Origin: Mycobacterium neglectum
Lineage (GTDB): Bacteria > Actinomycetota > Actinomycetes > Mycobacteriales > Mycobacteriaceae
Length of the DNA: 64,000 nucleotides
Assembly: GCF_002591975.1 (NCBI RefSeq)
Contig: NZ_NVQE01000033.1
Span: 1-64,000, forward strand
Direction of reading: 5' to 3'
The position numbers and the translations under genes were made by a program. A model generated the notes under the pieces. That model did no database searches, was not told the DNA's origin, and saw only the letters and a program-made list of their open reading frames with translations. Shown here piece after piece: positions 8,653-17,884 of this stretch (positions within the stretch are counted from its first letter, which is position 1; every line of letters starts with the position of its first letter).

Positions 8653-10404
8653 ATGGCGAATCTGATCAATGTGGAGCGCGCGAGCGTCGCATACGGCACC
8701 CGCACACTGCTCGACGCCGTCAGCCTCGGGGTCGACGAGGGCGACGCGATCGGGGTCGTCGGGCGCAACGGCGACGGCAAAACCACTCTGCTGCAAATGC
8801 TGACCGGCACCCGCGCGCCGGACTCCGGCCGGGTGACCCACACCTCGGGGCTGTCGGTGGGTTATCTGCACCAGGCCGATGACTTCGCCGCGGACGCCAC
8901 GGTGCGTGACGTGATCGTCGGAGGCCGTGCCGACCACATCTGGGCAGCGGAGGCAGACACGCGGTCCGTAGTGGAGAACCTGCTGACCGAGGTTTCGCTT
9001 GATCGTGAGGTGAGCAACCTGAGCGGCGGTGAGCGGCGTCGCGTCGCGCTCGCTGCGGTGCTGCTCGCCGGTCACGACGCGCTGGTGCTCGACGAGCCGA
9101 CCAACCATCTCGACGTCGAGGTGATCGGCTGGTTGGCCCGCCACCTAGCACAGCAGCGGGCCAAGGCGCTCGTGGTCGTCAGCCACGATCGCTGGTTCCT
9201 CGACGCGGTCGGCACCAAGACATGGGAAGTACACGACGGCGCCGTCGACGCCTACGACGGTGGATACGCGGCGTATGTCCTGGCCCGCGCGGAACGGATG
9301 CGGGTAGCCGCAGGAACCGAGGCTCGCAGGCGCAATCTGATGCGCAAGGAACTGGCATGGCTGCGACGGGGACCGCCGGCGCGGACATCGAAGCCGAAGT
9401 TCCGGATCCAGGCCGCCAACGACCTGATCGCCAACGAGCCCGAACCGCGGGATTCCCTTGCCCTCCAACGCTTCGCGACGGCAAGGCTGGGCAAGGACGT
9501 CTTCGATCTCCATCGCCTGCGCCTTGAAGCCGGCGAGAAAGTCATTCTCGACAAGCTGGACTGGTCGATCGGCCCCGGTGATCGCATCGGCCTCGTCGGC
9601 GTCAACGGCACCGGCAAGACGAGCGTTCTGAAGCTGCTGGCCGGCGAGCTGAAACCCGTCGCCGGAACGTTCAAACAGGGAAAGACGCTGAAGATCGGCC
9701 ACCTGAGTCAGGCGCTGGTCGAGCTGGACCCCACCGACCGCGTCCTCGATGCCGTCGAGAGGGCGCGTCGGATCACGGAGTTGGCGGGTGGCCGAGAGGT
9801 CAGCACGTCGACTCTGCTCGAGGACTTCGGGTTCACCGGAGACAAGTTGACGACGCGGCTGGCGGACCTGTCCGGCGGTGAGCGACGGCGATTCCAGTTC
9901 CTGCGACTGCTACTCGACGAGCCCAATGTGCTGCTGCTCGACGAGCCGACCAACGATCTGGACATCGACACCCTCACGGTGATCGAGGATTACCTCGACG
10001 GCTGGCCGGGCACGCTGATCGTCGTCACCCACGACAGGTATTTCCTGGAGCGGGTCTCCGATGTCACCTACGCGCTCACCGGCGGTGGGCGATGCGACAT
10101 GCTGCCGGGCGGTGTCGAGCAGTACCTGTCGGACCGGGCGGCAGCAGCCGCACCCGAACCGGCGCGGATCGAACCGCAGCGCGGTGAGTCGGCCTCTGCG
10201 CGGGAACGGCGGGCGGGCAAGGAGATGGCGCGTATCGAGGGTCAACTCGCCAAGCTGGACAAGCAGATCGCCGTGCTGCACGACTCGATGGCCGACGCGG
10301 CCGCCGATCATGTGCGCGCGGGCGAGCTCAACGCCGAATTGCAGGAAATGCTGACGCGCAAGGAATCTCTCGAAGAGGCATGGCTAGCCGCCGCTGAGGA
10401 TTAG
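8653..10404 (+). CDS. ABC-F family ATPase (Uup-like)
   Basis: Soluble tandem-ATPase protein of the ABC-F class, which act on ribosomes rather than as transporters. The ATG at 8653 gives 583 residues. The first ATPase domain has GRNGDGKTT at 38-46 and LSGGERRR; the second has GVNGTGKTS near 315 and another LSGGERRR. Both have the LDEPTNxLD Walker B. A C-terminal coiled coil (about 520-583, rich in E, K, L, A) is the Uup hallmark. I infer it is the intact form of the gene split into Rv1667c/Rv1668c in M. tuberculosis. The frame continues upstream to 8626, but MANLINVERAS is the conserved start. Confidence 0.9.
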   Translation: MANLINVERASVAYGTRTLLDAVSLGVDEGDAIGVVGRNGDGKTTLLQMLTGTRAPDSGRVTHTSGLSVGYLHQADDFAADATVRDVIVGGRADHIWAAEADTRSVVENLLTEVSLDREVSNLSGGERRRVALAAVLLAGHDALVLDEPTNHLDVEVIGWLARHLAQQRAKALVVVSHDRWFLDAVGTKTWEVHDGAVDAYDGGYAAYVLARAERMRVAAGTEARRRNLMRKELAWLRRGPPARTSKPKFRIQAANDLIANEPEPRDSLALQRFATARLGKDVFDLHRLRLEAGEKVILDKLDWSIGPGDRIGLVGVNGTGKTSVLKLLAGELKPVAGTFKQGKTLKIGHLSQALVELDPTDRVLDAVERARRITELAGGREVSTSTLLEDFGFTGDKLTTRLADLSGGERRRFQFLRLLLDEPNVLLLDEPTNDLDIDTLTVIEDYLDGWPGTLIVVTHDRYFLERVSDVTYALTGGGRCDMLPGGVEQYLSDRAAAAAPEPARIEPQRGESASARERRAGKEMARIEGQLAKLDKQIAVLHDSMADAAADHVRAGELNAELQEMLTRKESLEEAWLAAAED

Positions 10405-10405
10405 T

Positions 10406-10458
10406 GTGATTTGTCTGCGCTTTCGTGCGCTGAGCGCGCGTGATCGCACACAAATCAC
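10406..10458. repeat. Long hairpin between converging genes (terminator or intergenic palindromic repeat)
   Basis: Arms GTGATTTGTCTGCG (10406-10419) and CGCACACAAATCAC (10445-10458) pair over 14 bases with one mismatch. The GC-rich loop contains a further GCGC-type palindrome. It starts two bases after the ABC-F stop and ends 15 bases before the argH stop, so it can serve as a bidirectional terminator. Its length and layered symmetry also fit a dispersed mycobacterial intergenic repeat. Confidence 0.6.
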
Positions 10459-10472
10459 CCGGGGAGTCGACG

Positions 10473-11885
10473 CTATCGCCGCAGACGCAGCCTCAGCCGA
10501 TCGGCCGTGTCGCGGACGACGCCGAGCTGTTTGGCCACCTGGATCGGCGCGGTCCCTCCCCTGGCATCGCGAGAGTTCACCGATCCATCGATAGTGAGTA
10601 CGTCGCGCACCTGAGGCGTCAGCTCCGGGTGAATTGTCGCCAGCTCGGCGTCCTCGAGGTCTTCGAGGCCGACGCCGCGGGCCTCCGCAGCACGCACTGC
10701 GGCGCCCGCGGCTTCGTGCGCCACCCGGAAAGGCACGCCCCTTCGGACCAGCCACTCGGCAACGTCGGTGGCCAATGTGTAGCCCAGCGGGGCCAGTTCA
10801 GCCATCCGGTCGACGTCAAAACGCAACGTCGCGACCAGACCCGCCATCGCGGGCAGCAGTAGTTCCAGCTGAAGAACAGAGTCGAATACCGGCTCCTTGT
10901 CCTCCTGCAGATCCCGGTTGTACGCCAGCGGCTGCGCCTTGAGCGTGGCAAGCAGTCCGGTGAGATTGCCGATCAGCCGGCCCGACTTGCCGCGCGCCAA
11001 CTCGGCGATGTCGGGGTTCTTCTTCTGCGGCATGATCGAGCTGCCGGTCGACCAGGAGTCGTGCAGAGTCACATATCCGAATTCGGTTGTGCTCCAAAGA
11101 ATGATGTCCTCAGCTAGTCGCGACAGGTCGACGCCGATCATGGAGAAAATGAACGCCGCCTCGGCGGCGAAGTCACGCGAGGCGGTGGCATCGACGGAGT
11201 TATCGGCTGCCGCGTCGAAACCGAGTTCCTCGGCGATCGCCTCGGGATCGAGCCCAAGTGACGACCCTGCCAGTGCCCCGGAACCATACGGCGACAACGC
11301 GGCTCGCTTGTCGAAGTCAGCAAATCGCTCGACATCACGGAGCAGCGGATGCGCGTGGGCGAGCAGGTGATGCGCCAGCAGAATCGGCTGTGCCGACTGA
11401 AGATGCGTCTTGCCGGGCATGATCGCCGTCGGATGAGCCGCGGCCTGCGTTGCCAGCGCGGACACCACCTCGAGTGCTCCGTCGGCGACCCGCCTGATCG
11501 CGTCACGCAGCCACATCCGGAACTGGGTGGCCACCTGATCATTTCGAGACCGACCCGCCCGCAGCCGACCACCGAGATCCTCCCCCACGCGGTCGATCAG
11601 GCCACGCTCCAGCGCACCGTGGACGTCCTCGTCAGTCACCAGCGGTGCAAAACTGCCGTCGGCGACATCGGAGGCCAGGTTGTCCAGGCCGACCAGAAGA
11701 CCATCACGCTGCTCATCGGTGAGCAGCCCCGCCCGAAAGAGCACTCGTGCGTGCGCCTTTGACGCGGCGACGTCATATGGTGCGAGCACCCAGTCGAAGT
11801 GGGTCGACTTGCTCAGCGCGGCAAGCGCATCCGACGGGCCGTCGGCGAACCGGCCGCCCCACAGCGAGCCTTCGTTGGTGCTCAC
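10473..11885 (-). CDS. argH: Argininosuccinate lyase
   Basis: Last step of arginine synthesis: splits argininosuccinate into arginine and fumarate. It belongs to the fumarase/aspartase superfamily and has the signature GSSIMPQKKNPD with the catalytic Ser loop. The GTG at 11885 gives 470 residues, identical in length to M. tuberculosis ArgH; the open frame upstream is antisense noise inside argG. It is the final gene of the arg operon, 40 bases after argG, and ends at the hairpin between converging genes. Confidence 0.96.
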   Translation of the reverse strand: MSTNEGSLWGGRFADGPSDALAALSKSTHFDWVLAPYDVAASKAHARVLFRAGLLTDEQRDGLLVGLDNLASDVADGSFAPLVTDEDVHGALERGLIDRVGEDLGGRLRAGRSRNDQVATQFRMWLRDAIRRVADGALEVVSALATQAAAHPTAIMPGKTHLQSAQPILLAHHLLAHAHPLLRDVERFADFDKRAALSPYGSGALAGSSLGLDPEAIAEELGFDAAADNSVDATASRDFAAEAAFIFSMIGVDLSRLAEDIILWSTTEFGYVTLHDSWSTGSSIMPQKKNPDIAELARGKSGRLIGNLTGLLATLKAQPLAYNRDLQEDKEPVFDSVLQLELLLPAMAGLVATLRFDVDRMAELAPLGYTLATDVAEWLVRRGVPFRVAHEAAGAAVRAAEARGVGLEDLEDAELATIHPELTPQVRDVLTIDGSVNSRDARGGTAPIQVAKQLGVVRDTADRLRLRLRR

Positions 11886-11925
11886 TGGGGCACTTTCACT
11901 TTCCCGCGAGCGGTGCAGTGGTCGG

Positions 11926-13125
11926 TCATTTGGCGAGGTCCCGCTGCGCGGAGATCTTCGACGAAAGGCCATGCACGTGCACGAACCCCTTCGCCGACGA
12001 CTGGTCGAAGGTGTCGCCCTCGTCGTAGGTCGCCAGGTTGAAGTCGTACAGCGACTCGGCACTGCGTCGGCCGTTGACCGCAATGTGCCCGCCGTGCAGC
12101 ACCATTCGGATCTCGCCCGACACATGCTCCTGAGTCTTGGCGACGAACGACTCCAGGGCCGCCTTCAACGGCGAGTACCAGAGGCCGTCGTACACCAGCT
12201 CGCCCCACTTCTGGTCGGTGCCACGCTTGAACCGTCCGAGTTCGCGCTCCAGCGTCACATGTTCGAGTTCGGTGTGCGCGGTGATGAGCACCATGGCGCC
12301 CGGAGCTTCGTAGATCTCGCGACTCTTGATTCCGACGAGCCGGTCCTCGACGACGTCGAGGCGGCCGACGCCCTGTTCGCCGGCGCGACGGTTGAGTTCC
12401 TCGATGGCCTCCAAAACGGACGTCGAGCGTCCATCTATCGATACCGGAACGCCGCGTTCGAATCCGACGATGACCTCGTCGGGCGTATTCCAGTTGACGG
12501 TCGGATCCTCGGTGTAGTCGTAGACGTCCTTGGTCGGCGCATTCCACAGGTGCTCGAGGAACCCGGTCTCGACCGCGCGGCCCCACACGTTCTGGTCGAT
12601 GGAGAACGGGGACCGTTTCGTGACGTTGATCGGGATCGAATTCTCCTCGGCGAACGCGATGGCCTTCTCTCGCGTCCAGGCGTAGTCGCGGACCGGCGCG
12701 AGCACCTCGAGATCCGGTGCCAGCGAGGCGAATCCCACCTCGAAACGCACCTGGTCGTTGCCCTTGCCGGTGCAGCCGTGCGCGACGATGCCGCCACCGT
12801 GCTCCCGCGCGGCCGACACCAGATGCTTGACGATGAGGGGCCGGCTCAGTGCCGACACCAGCGGGTAGCGATCCATGTACAGCGCATTGGACTGAATGGC
12901 GGGAAGGCAGTACTGCTCGGCGAACTCATCCTTGGCGTCGACGACGACCGCCTCGACCGCACCGCAGTCGATGGCCCGCTGGCGGACGACCTCCATGTCC
13001 TCGCCACCCTGCCCGAGATCGATGGCGACCGCGACCACCTCTTGGCCGGTCTCCTTGCCGATCCAGCTGATGGCTACCGAGGTGTCCAGACCGCCGGAAT
13101 ACGCCAAAATGACGCGCTCGGACAT
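11926..13125 (-). CDS. argG: Argininosuccinate synthase
   Basis: ATP-dependent joining of citrulline and aspartate to argininosuccinate. The 399-residue protein has the N-type ATP pyrophosphatase loop SGGLDTS at 10-16 (AYSGGLDTSVA) and the family stretches GCTGKGNDQVRFE and APVRDYAWTREK. Its ATG shares one base with the argR stop (TAATG), so translation is coupled. Length matches M. tuberculosis ArgG (398). Confidence 0.97.
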   Translation of the reverse strand: MSERVILAYSGGLDTSVAISWIGKETGQEVVAVAIDLGQGGEDMEVVRQRAIDCGAVEAVVVDAKDEFAEQYCLPAIQSNALYMDRYPLVSALSRPLIVKHLVSAAREHGGGIVAHGCTGKGNDQVRFEVGFASLAPDLEVLAPVRDYAWTREKAIAFAEENSIPINVTKRSPFSIDQNVWGRAVETGFLEHLWNAPTKDVYDYTEDPTVNWNTPDEVIVGFERGVPVSIDGRSTSVLEAIEELNRRAGEQGVGRLDVVEDRLVGIKSREIYEAPGAMVLITAHTELEHVTLERELGRFKRGTDQKWGELVYDGLWYSPLKAALESFVAKTQEHVSGEIRMVLHGGHIAVNGRRSAESLYDFNLATYDEGDTFDQSSAKGFVHVHGLSSKISAQRDLAK

Positions 13126-13619
13126 TACTCAATCTCCTTTTGTTGGATGCTTTCGAGTTTCGCCGCCAGTTCGGCACCTGTCATCGGCTCGCGGGCGATC
13201 ACCAGGATGGTGTCGTCGCCGGCGACCGTGCCGACCACATACGGCAGTGCAGCGCGGTCCATCGCGCTGGCAAGGTAATGCGCGGCTCCCGGCGGTGTCC
13301 GCAATACCGCGAGGTTGGCGCTGGCGTCGGTCGAGACCAGAAGTTCGGCCAGTAGCCGCGACATCCGCTCGGTGCCACCGGAGACGCCACGTACCGGGCT
13401 GCCGTCTTCGGGGACGACGTACACGCCGACGCCGCCGTCGGCGCCGCGCAGCTTGACCGCGCCGAGTTCCTCGAGGTCGCGCGACAGCGTCGCCTGGGTG
13501 ACGTCGATGCCCTCGTCGGCGAGCATCGTGGCCAGCTCGCCCTGGCTGTGGATCGATTGCGACGACAGGATCGACACGATGCGCGCCTGCCGACCCGCGC
13601 GCGTAGCGGCGCTTGTCAT
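13125..13619 (-). CDS. argR: Arginine repressor
   Basis: Arginine-responsive DNA-binding protein controlling the operon it sits in. The ATG at 13619 overlaps the argF stop (ATGA), giving 164 residues. The N-terminal winged helix includes SQGELATMLADEGIDVTQATLSRDLEELG-type sequence (about 30-60). The C-terminal hexamerisation and arginine-binding domain contains VVGTVAGDDTILVIAR. The frame stays open to 13688 inside argF, but those residues are not family-like. A likely operator lies upstream of argC. Confidence 0.96.
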   Translation of the reverse strand: MTSAATRAGRQARIVSILSSQSIHSQGELATMLADEGIDVTQATLSRDLEELGAVKLRGADGGVGVYVVPEDGSPVRGVSGGTERMSRLLAELLVSTDASANLAVLRTPPGAAHYLASAMDRAALPYVVGTVAGDDTILVIAREPMTGAELAAKLESIQQKEIE

Positions 13620-14542
13620 GCCGATCGCTCCAACAACCACACCAGCAGCGCCTTCTGCGCGTGCAGCCGATTCTCGGCCTCGTCCCACACCGCGCTGTGT
13701 ACCCCGTCGATCACGTCATCGGTGATCTCATCTCCTCGGTGCGCCGGAAGACAGTGCAGAACAATAACATTCGGCTGCGCGCGATCAACGAGGCTCGTGT
13801 TGATCTGGAACGGTTTGAAGGGTCCCACCCGGTCCAGCCCGTCATTCTCCTGACCCATCGACGTCCACGTGTCGGTGACGAGCACGTCGGCGCCGTCAAC
13901 GGCAGCCTGCGCGTCGGTCGTCACCGTCACCGTCGCGCCGGTGTCGGAGGCACGTTGTTCAGCGGCCGTTACAAACCGCGGGTCGGGCTCGAAACCGGCA
14001 GGGGCGGCGACCGTGACATGGACGCCTGCGGTGACCCCGCCCAACATCAACGAGTGCGCCATGTTGTTGGCGCCGTCGCCGAGGTACGTCAGCCGGAGGC
14101 CGTTCAAGGTGCCGACGCGCTCGTCGAGCGTTTGCAGATCGGCCAGCACCTGGCAGGGGTGGAACTCGTCGGAAAGTGCGTTGACGATCGGCACGGTCGC
14201 CCCGGAAGCCATGGCGGTCAACCGATCCTGCCCGAACGTCCGCCAGACGATCGCCTCGACGTACCGCGACAGGACCCGCCCGGTGTCCTCCAGCGTTTCG
14301 TCGCGACCGAGCTGCGTGCTGCGCCCGTCGACCACGACCGCGTGCCCACCGAGTTGGGCGATGCCCATCTCGAACGAGAACCGCGTGCGCGTCGAGTTCT
14401 TGTCGAAGATCACCGCGACGCCACGTGGACCGTCGAGTGGACGGCGGCTGAACGGTGCCTTCTTCAGCTCCGCGGCCAACGCCAGCACCTCGGCCTGCTC
14501 ATCCGGGGTGAGGTCATCGTCGCGCAGGAAGTGACGTGTCAT
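13616..14542 (-). CDS. argF: Ornithine carbamoyltransferase
   Basis: Makes citrulline from ornithine and carbamoyl phosphate. The 308-residue protein has the carbamoyl-phosphate loop STRTR at 50-54, HPCQ at 128-131 and the ornithine-site HCLPAHRG near 265. Four-base overlaps link it to argD upstream and argR downstream. Confidence 0.97.
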   Translation of the reverse strand: MTRHFLRDDDLTPDEQAEVLALAAELKKAPFSRRPLDGPRGVAVIFDKNSTRTRFSFEMGIAQLGGHAVVVDGRSTQLGRDETLEDTGRVLSRYVEAIVWRTFGQDRLTAMASGATVPIVNALSDEFHPCQVLADLQTLDERVGTLNGLRLTYLGDGANNMAHSLMLGGVTAGVHVTVAAPAGFEPDPRFVTAAEQRASDTGATVTVTTDAQAAVDGADVLVTDTWTSMGQENDGLDRVGPFKPFQINTSLVDRAQPNVIVLHCLPAHRGDEITDDVIDGVHSAVWDEAENRLHAQKALLVWLLERSA

Positions 14543-15804
14543 GAGTCGGCCCCTCCTGTTGAATCGCCGCCTCCGGCAGCAGTGTCGAGCACGCCGGGAA
14601 GCGCACCGAGGAAGTCGTCGACCTGCCCGTCGGTGAGGATCAACGGCGGGACAAGGCGAATCACGTTCGGAGCCGGGGCGTTGACGAGGAACCCGGCGTC
14701 GCGTGCGGCGAGCTCGACCGACTTGGCCACATCGGAGGTGAGGACGACGCCGAGCATGAGTCCGCGACCGCGGACGTGAGAGACAAGCGGATGCCCCAGT
14801 GACTCGATGCCGTGGTGCAGCGTCTTGCCGAGAACGCCGGCATGGCCGACGAGGCCGTCGTCGGCCAGCACCCGCAACACCGCGAGCGCCGCGGCCGTGC
14901 AGACGGGATTGCCGCCGAAGGTGCTGCCGTGCAGGCCGGGAGTCAACAGGCCGGCCGCTTCACCGGTCGCGATGCAGGCACCGATGGGCAGCCCGCCGCC
15001 GAGTCCTTTGGCCAGGGTGACGACGTCGGGCGTGATGCCGTCGTGCTGATGGGCGAAAAACGCTCCGGTGCGGCCCATTCCGGTCTGCACCTCGTCGAGC
15101 ACCAGCAGTGCGCCGCGCTCCGCGGTGATCTCGCGGGCCGCCACCAGGTAGCCCGCGGGCGGCGTCACCACACCGCCCTCCCCCATGATCGGCTCCAGGA
15201 ACACCGCCGCGGTCTGGTCATCGACCGCGGCTTTCAGCGCCTCGACGTCGCCGTACGGGACATGCGTGACGTCGCCGGGCAGTGGGGCGAACGGCTCCTG
15301 CTTCGACGGCTGACCGGTCAAGGCCAGCGATCCCATCGTGCGACCGTGGAATGCATTCTGGGCCGCAACGAGTTTCGTGCGCCCGGTCAGCCGCGTGATT
15401 TTGAACGCGACCTCGTTTGCTTCCGCACCCGAGTTGCAGAAGAACACTCGCGCACCATCGACGCCGAGCAGACCGACCAGTGCCTCGGCCAGTGCGATGC
15501 CCGGCTCCGTGGCGTACAGGTTCGACGTATGGCCAAGCGTGTTGAGCTGGCGGGTGACGGCTTCGATGACAGCGGGGTGACGATGGCCGAGGACGTTGAC
15601 CGCGATACCGCCCACCAGATCGACATACGACTTGCCGTCGACGTCGGTCACCACGGCACCGTCACCGCTGACCAGTGCGAGTGGCGGGGTGCCGTAGTTG
15701 TCCATCATCACGGCTTCCCAACGCTGCGCCAAGGTCATTCCCCGGTCGTCCCCCTGCGCTTCGCGCGGGAGGTGCCCCCATCGCTCCTGCCCGCCGGAAC
15801 TCAT
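14539..15804 (-). CDS. argD: Acetylornithine aminotransferase
   Basis: PLP-dependent class III transaminase of the arginine pathway. It has GHTSNLY, the cofactor-site FFCNSGAEANE, LVLDEVQTGMGRTG and the Schiff-base Lys in LAKGLGGGLP. Two starts are possible. The ATG at 15804 overlaps the argB stop (ATGA) like the other junctions and gives 421 residues. The ATG at 15738 gives 399 residues beginning MTLAQRWEAVMMDNYGTPP, matching the M. tuberculosis enzyme of 400. The extra 22 residues include WGHLPREAQGDDRG, which looks like a translated intergenic repeat, so the shorter form is likelier to be the core enzyme. Confidence 0.95.
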   Translation of the reverse strand: MSSGGQERWGHLPREAQGDDRGMTLAQRWEAVMMDNYGTPPLALVSGDGAVVTDVDGKSYVDLVGGIAVNVLGHRHPAVIEAVTRQLNTLGHTSNLYATEPGIALAEALVGLLGVDGARVFFCNSGAEANEVAFKITRLTGRTKLVAAQNAFHGRTMGSLALTGQPSKQEPFAPLPGDVTHVPYGDVEALKAAVDDQTAAVFLEPIMGEGGVVTPPAGYLVAAREITAERGALLVLDEVQTGMGRTGAFFAHQHDGITPDVVTLAKGLGGGLPIGACIATGEAAGLLTPGLHGSTFGGNPVCTAAALAVLRVLADDGLVGHAGVLGKTLHHGIESLGHPLVSHVRGRGLMLGVVLTSDVAKSVELAARDAGFLVNAPAPNVIRLVPPLILTDGQVDDFLGALPGVLDTAAGGGDSTGGADS

Positions 15805-16673
15805 GCGCTGACCACCTTCGTCCCCGTCCCCTCGTCAGTGAACAATTCGGCCAATACACAGTGTTCGACGCGTCCGTCGATGACATGTGCGCTCGGCACA
15901 CCTCCCGACACCGCGCGCAGGCAGGCCTCGATCTTGGGCACCATGCCGGTTTCCAGCTTGGGCAGCAGCTGAGTCAGTGCGGCGGCGTCGATCTCGCTGA
16001 CCAACGAACTGCGGTCCGGCCAATCGGTGTAGAGACCTTCCACATCGGTGAGCATCACCAGCTTCTCAGCGCCCAGCGCCTCCGCCAGCGCGGCCGCCGC
16101 GGTGTCGGCGTTGATGTTGTGCACCACACCGTCGACGTCGGGTGCGATGGTCGATACCACCGGGATACGGCCGGCATCAATGAGATCGAGCAGCGAATCC
16201 GCGTCCACGCGCTCGACGTCACCGACCAGGCCGATATCGGTCGCGACCCCGTCGACGGTCACGTCGCGTCGGATGGCGGTGAACAGGTGCGCGTCCTCTC
16301 CCGTGACGCCGACGGCGTACGGGCCGTGCGCGTTGATCAGGTTGACCAGTTCGCGGCCGACCTGTCCGAAAAGCACCATCCGGGCCACGTCGAGTACCTC
16401 GGGCGTCGTGACGCGGAAGCCGCCCTTGAAATCGCCTGCGATGCCGAGTCTTTTGAGCATCGCACTGATCTGCGGGCCGCCGCCGTGCACGACGACGGGG
16501 TGGATACCGCAGTTGCGCAGGAACACCATGTCGGCGGCGAACGCGGCCTTGAGGGTGTCGTCGGACATCGCGTTGCCGCCGTACTTCACCACCACGATCT
16601 TGTCGTGCAGCTGTTTCAGCCACGGCAGGGCCGCGGCGAGTACCTGCGCCTTGAGCGGCGTCACGAGTGTCAT
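15801..16673 (-). CDS. argB: Acetylglutamate kinase
   Basis: Phosphorylates N-acetylglutamate; normally the arginine-inhibited step. The ATG at 16673 overlaps the argJ stop (ATGA) and gives 290 residues. Family signatures are VVKYGGNAM at 28-36, HGGGPQISAMLKRLG and NINADTAAAALAEALGAEKL. The N-terminal helix before KYGG is of the arginine-sensitive type. Confidence 0.96.
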   Translation of the reverse strand: MTLVTPLKAQVLAAALPWLKQLHDKIVVVKYGGNAMSDDTLKAAFAADMVFLRNCGIHPVVVHGGGPQISAMLKRLGIAGDFKGGFRVTTPEVLDVARMVLFGQVGRELVNLINAHGPYAVGVTGEDAHLFTAIRRDVTVDGVATDIGLVGDVERVDADSLLDLIDAGRIPVVSTIAPDVDGVVHNINADTAAAALAEALGAEKLVMLTDVEGLYTDWPDRSSLVSEIDAAALTQLLPKLETGMVPKIEACLRAVSGGVPSAHVIDGRVEHCVLAELFTDEGTGTKVVSA

Positions 16674-17884
16674 GAGCTGTACGCCGAGTTCTCTTCGACG
16701 TAGGCGTGGGAAAGGTCGGTCGTCCGGATCGACGCCTGGTCGTTGCCGATACCCAGGTCGATGGTGACGTCGATATCCTCGCCGGACAGATCCACGTCTC
16801 GGGCACCTGATGCGCCGGCGCCGTCCACGAACACTGCAGATCCGTTGAACAACACGCTGATTCGGTCGGGTTCCAACGCGATCGGTGCCATACCCACCGC
16901 GGCCAGCACGCGTCCCCAGTTGGGATCGGAGCCGAACAGCGCGGTCTTGACGAGGCTGTCGCGGGCCACGACCCGGGCCGCGGTGAGCGCGTCCTCCTCG
17001 GATGCGGCTCCCGTCACCGTGACGACGACACGTTTGGTGACGCCCTCGGCGTCGGCCTGCAGCTGCGCGCACAGGTCGTCGCAGACCTGCAGCACCGCAT
17101 CGTCGAGATCGCTTTGGCTCGGTGCGATCTCGCTCGCACCCGACGCCATCAGTAACACGGTGTCGTTGGTGGAACAGCTACCGTCGACATCGAGCCGGTC
17201 GAATGTCATCGCGGCTGCCTTGCGCAGCGCCTGGTCCAGGGCATCCGAACTGGCGACGGCATCGGTGGTGATGACGCACAACATGGTCGCCAGCGACGGC
17301 GCCAGCATCCCCGCACCCTTGGCCATGCCACCCACCGTCCAGTTGTCACTGTGATGCAGCGCAACCTGTTTCGGCACGGTGTCGGTGGTCATGATGGCCC
17401 GTGCTGCCTCTTCGCCACCGCTCAGCCCACCGGCCATCTCGTGGACGATCTCGGTGACACCTGAGCGCACCTTGTCCATCGGCAGTCGGTCACCGATGAG
17501 CCCGGTGGAGCACACGGCGACCTCGATCGCCCCGGTCTCGGTGCCCCAGTCGGACAGCGCCGCGGCGACGGCCTCTGCGGTGGCGTGCGTGTCCTGAAAG
17601 CCCAACGGCCCGGTGCAGGCGTTGGCACCGCCGGAGTTGAGCACGACCGCGCGTAGACGTCCGGTGGTGAGCACCTGCTGCGACCACAACACCGGCGCGG
17701 CCTTGATCTTGTTGCGGGTGAACACGGCCGCGGCGGCGTGGTCGGGACCCTCGTTGAACACCAGCGCGAGGTCGAGTGCGCCGGAAGCCTTGATGCCCGC
17801 AGCGATTCCGGTGGCCCGGAACCCGGCGGGCGCGGTGACACCCTGGGTGCGGATCAGCCGTGTGGCGACATGGGATTCGGTCAC
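16670..17884 (-). CDS. argJ: Bifunctional glutamate N-acetyltransferase / ornithine acetyltransferase
   Basis: Transfers acetyl from acetylornithine back to glutamate, so the pathway runs as a cycle. The precursor cleaves itself before Thr200 in the conserved ATML (199-202), following KGAGMLAPSL, to give alpha and beta chains. The product has 404 residues, as in M. tuberculosis. Overlaps argC by four bases upstream and argB by four downstream. Confidence 0.97.
   Translation of the reverse strand: MTESHVATRLIRTQGVTAPAGFRATGIAAGIKASGALDLALVFNEGPDHAAAAVFTRNKIKAAPVLWSQQVLTTGRLRAVVLNSGGANACTGPLGFQDTHATAEAVAAALSDWGTETGAIEVAVCSTGLIGDRLPMDKVRSGVTEIVHEMAGGLSGGEEAARAIMTTDTVPKQVALHHSDNWTVGGMAKGAGMLAPSLATMLCVITTDAVASSDALDQALRKAAAMTFDRLDVDGSCSTNDTVLLMASGASEIAPSQSDLDDAVLQVCDDLCAQLQADAEGVTKRVVVTVTGAASEEDALTAARVVARDSLVKTALFGSDPNWGRVLAAVGMAPIALEPDRISVLFNGSAVFVDGAGASGARDVDLSGEDIDVTIDLGIGNDQASIRTTDLSHAYVEENSAYSS

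Noticed and set aside
11680..13278. 532-codon plus-strand frame
   Set aside because: Antisense to argH and argG; no domain features.
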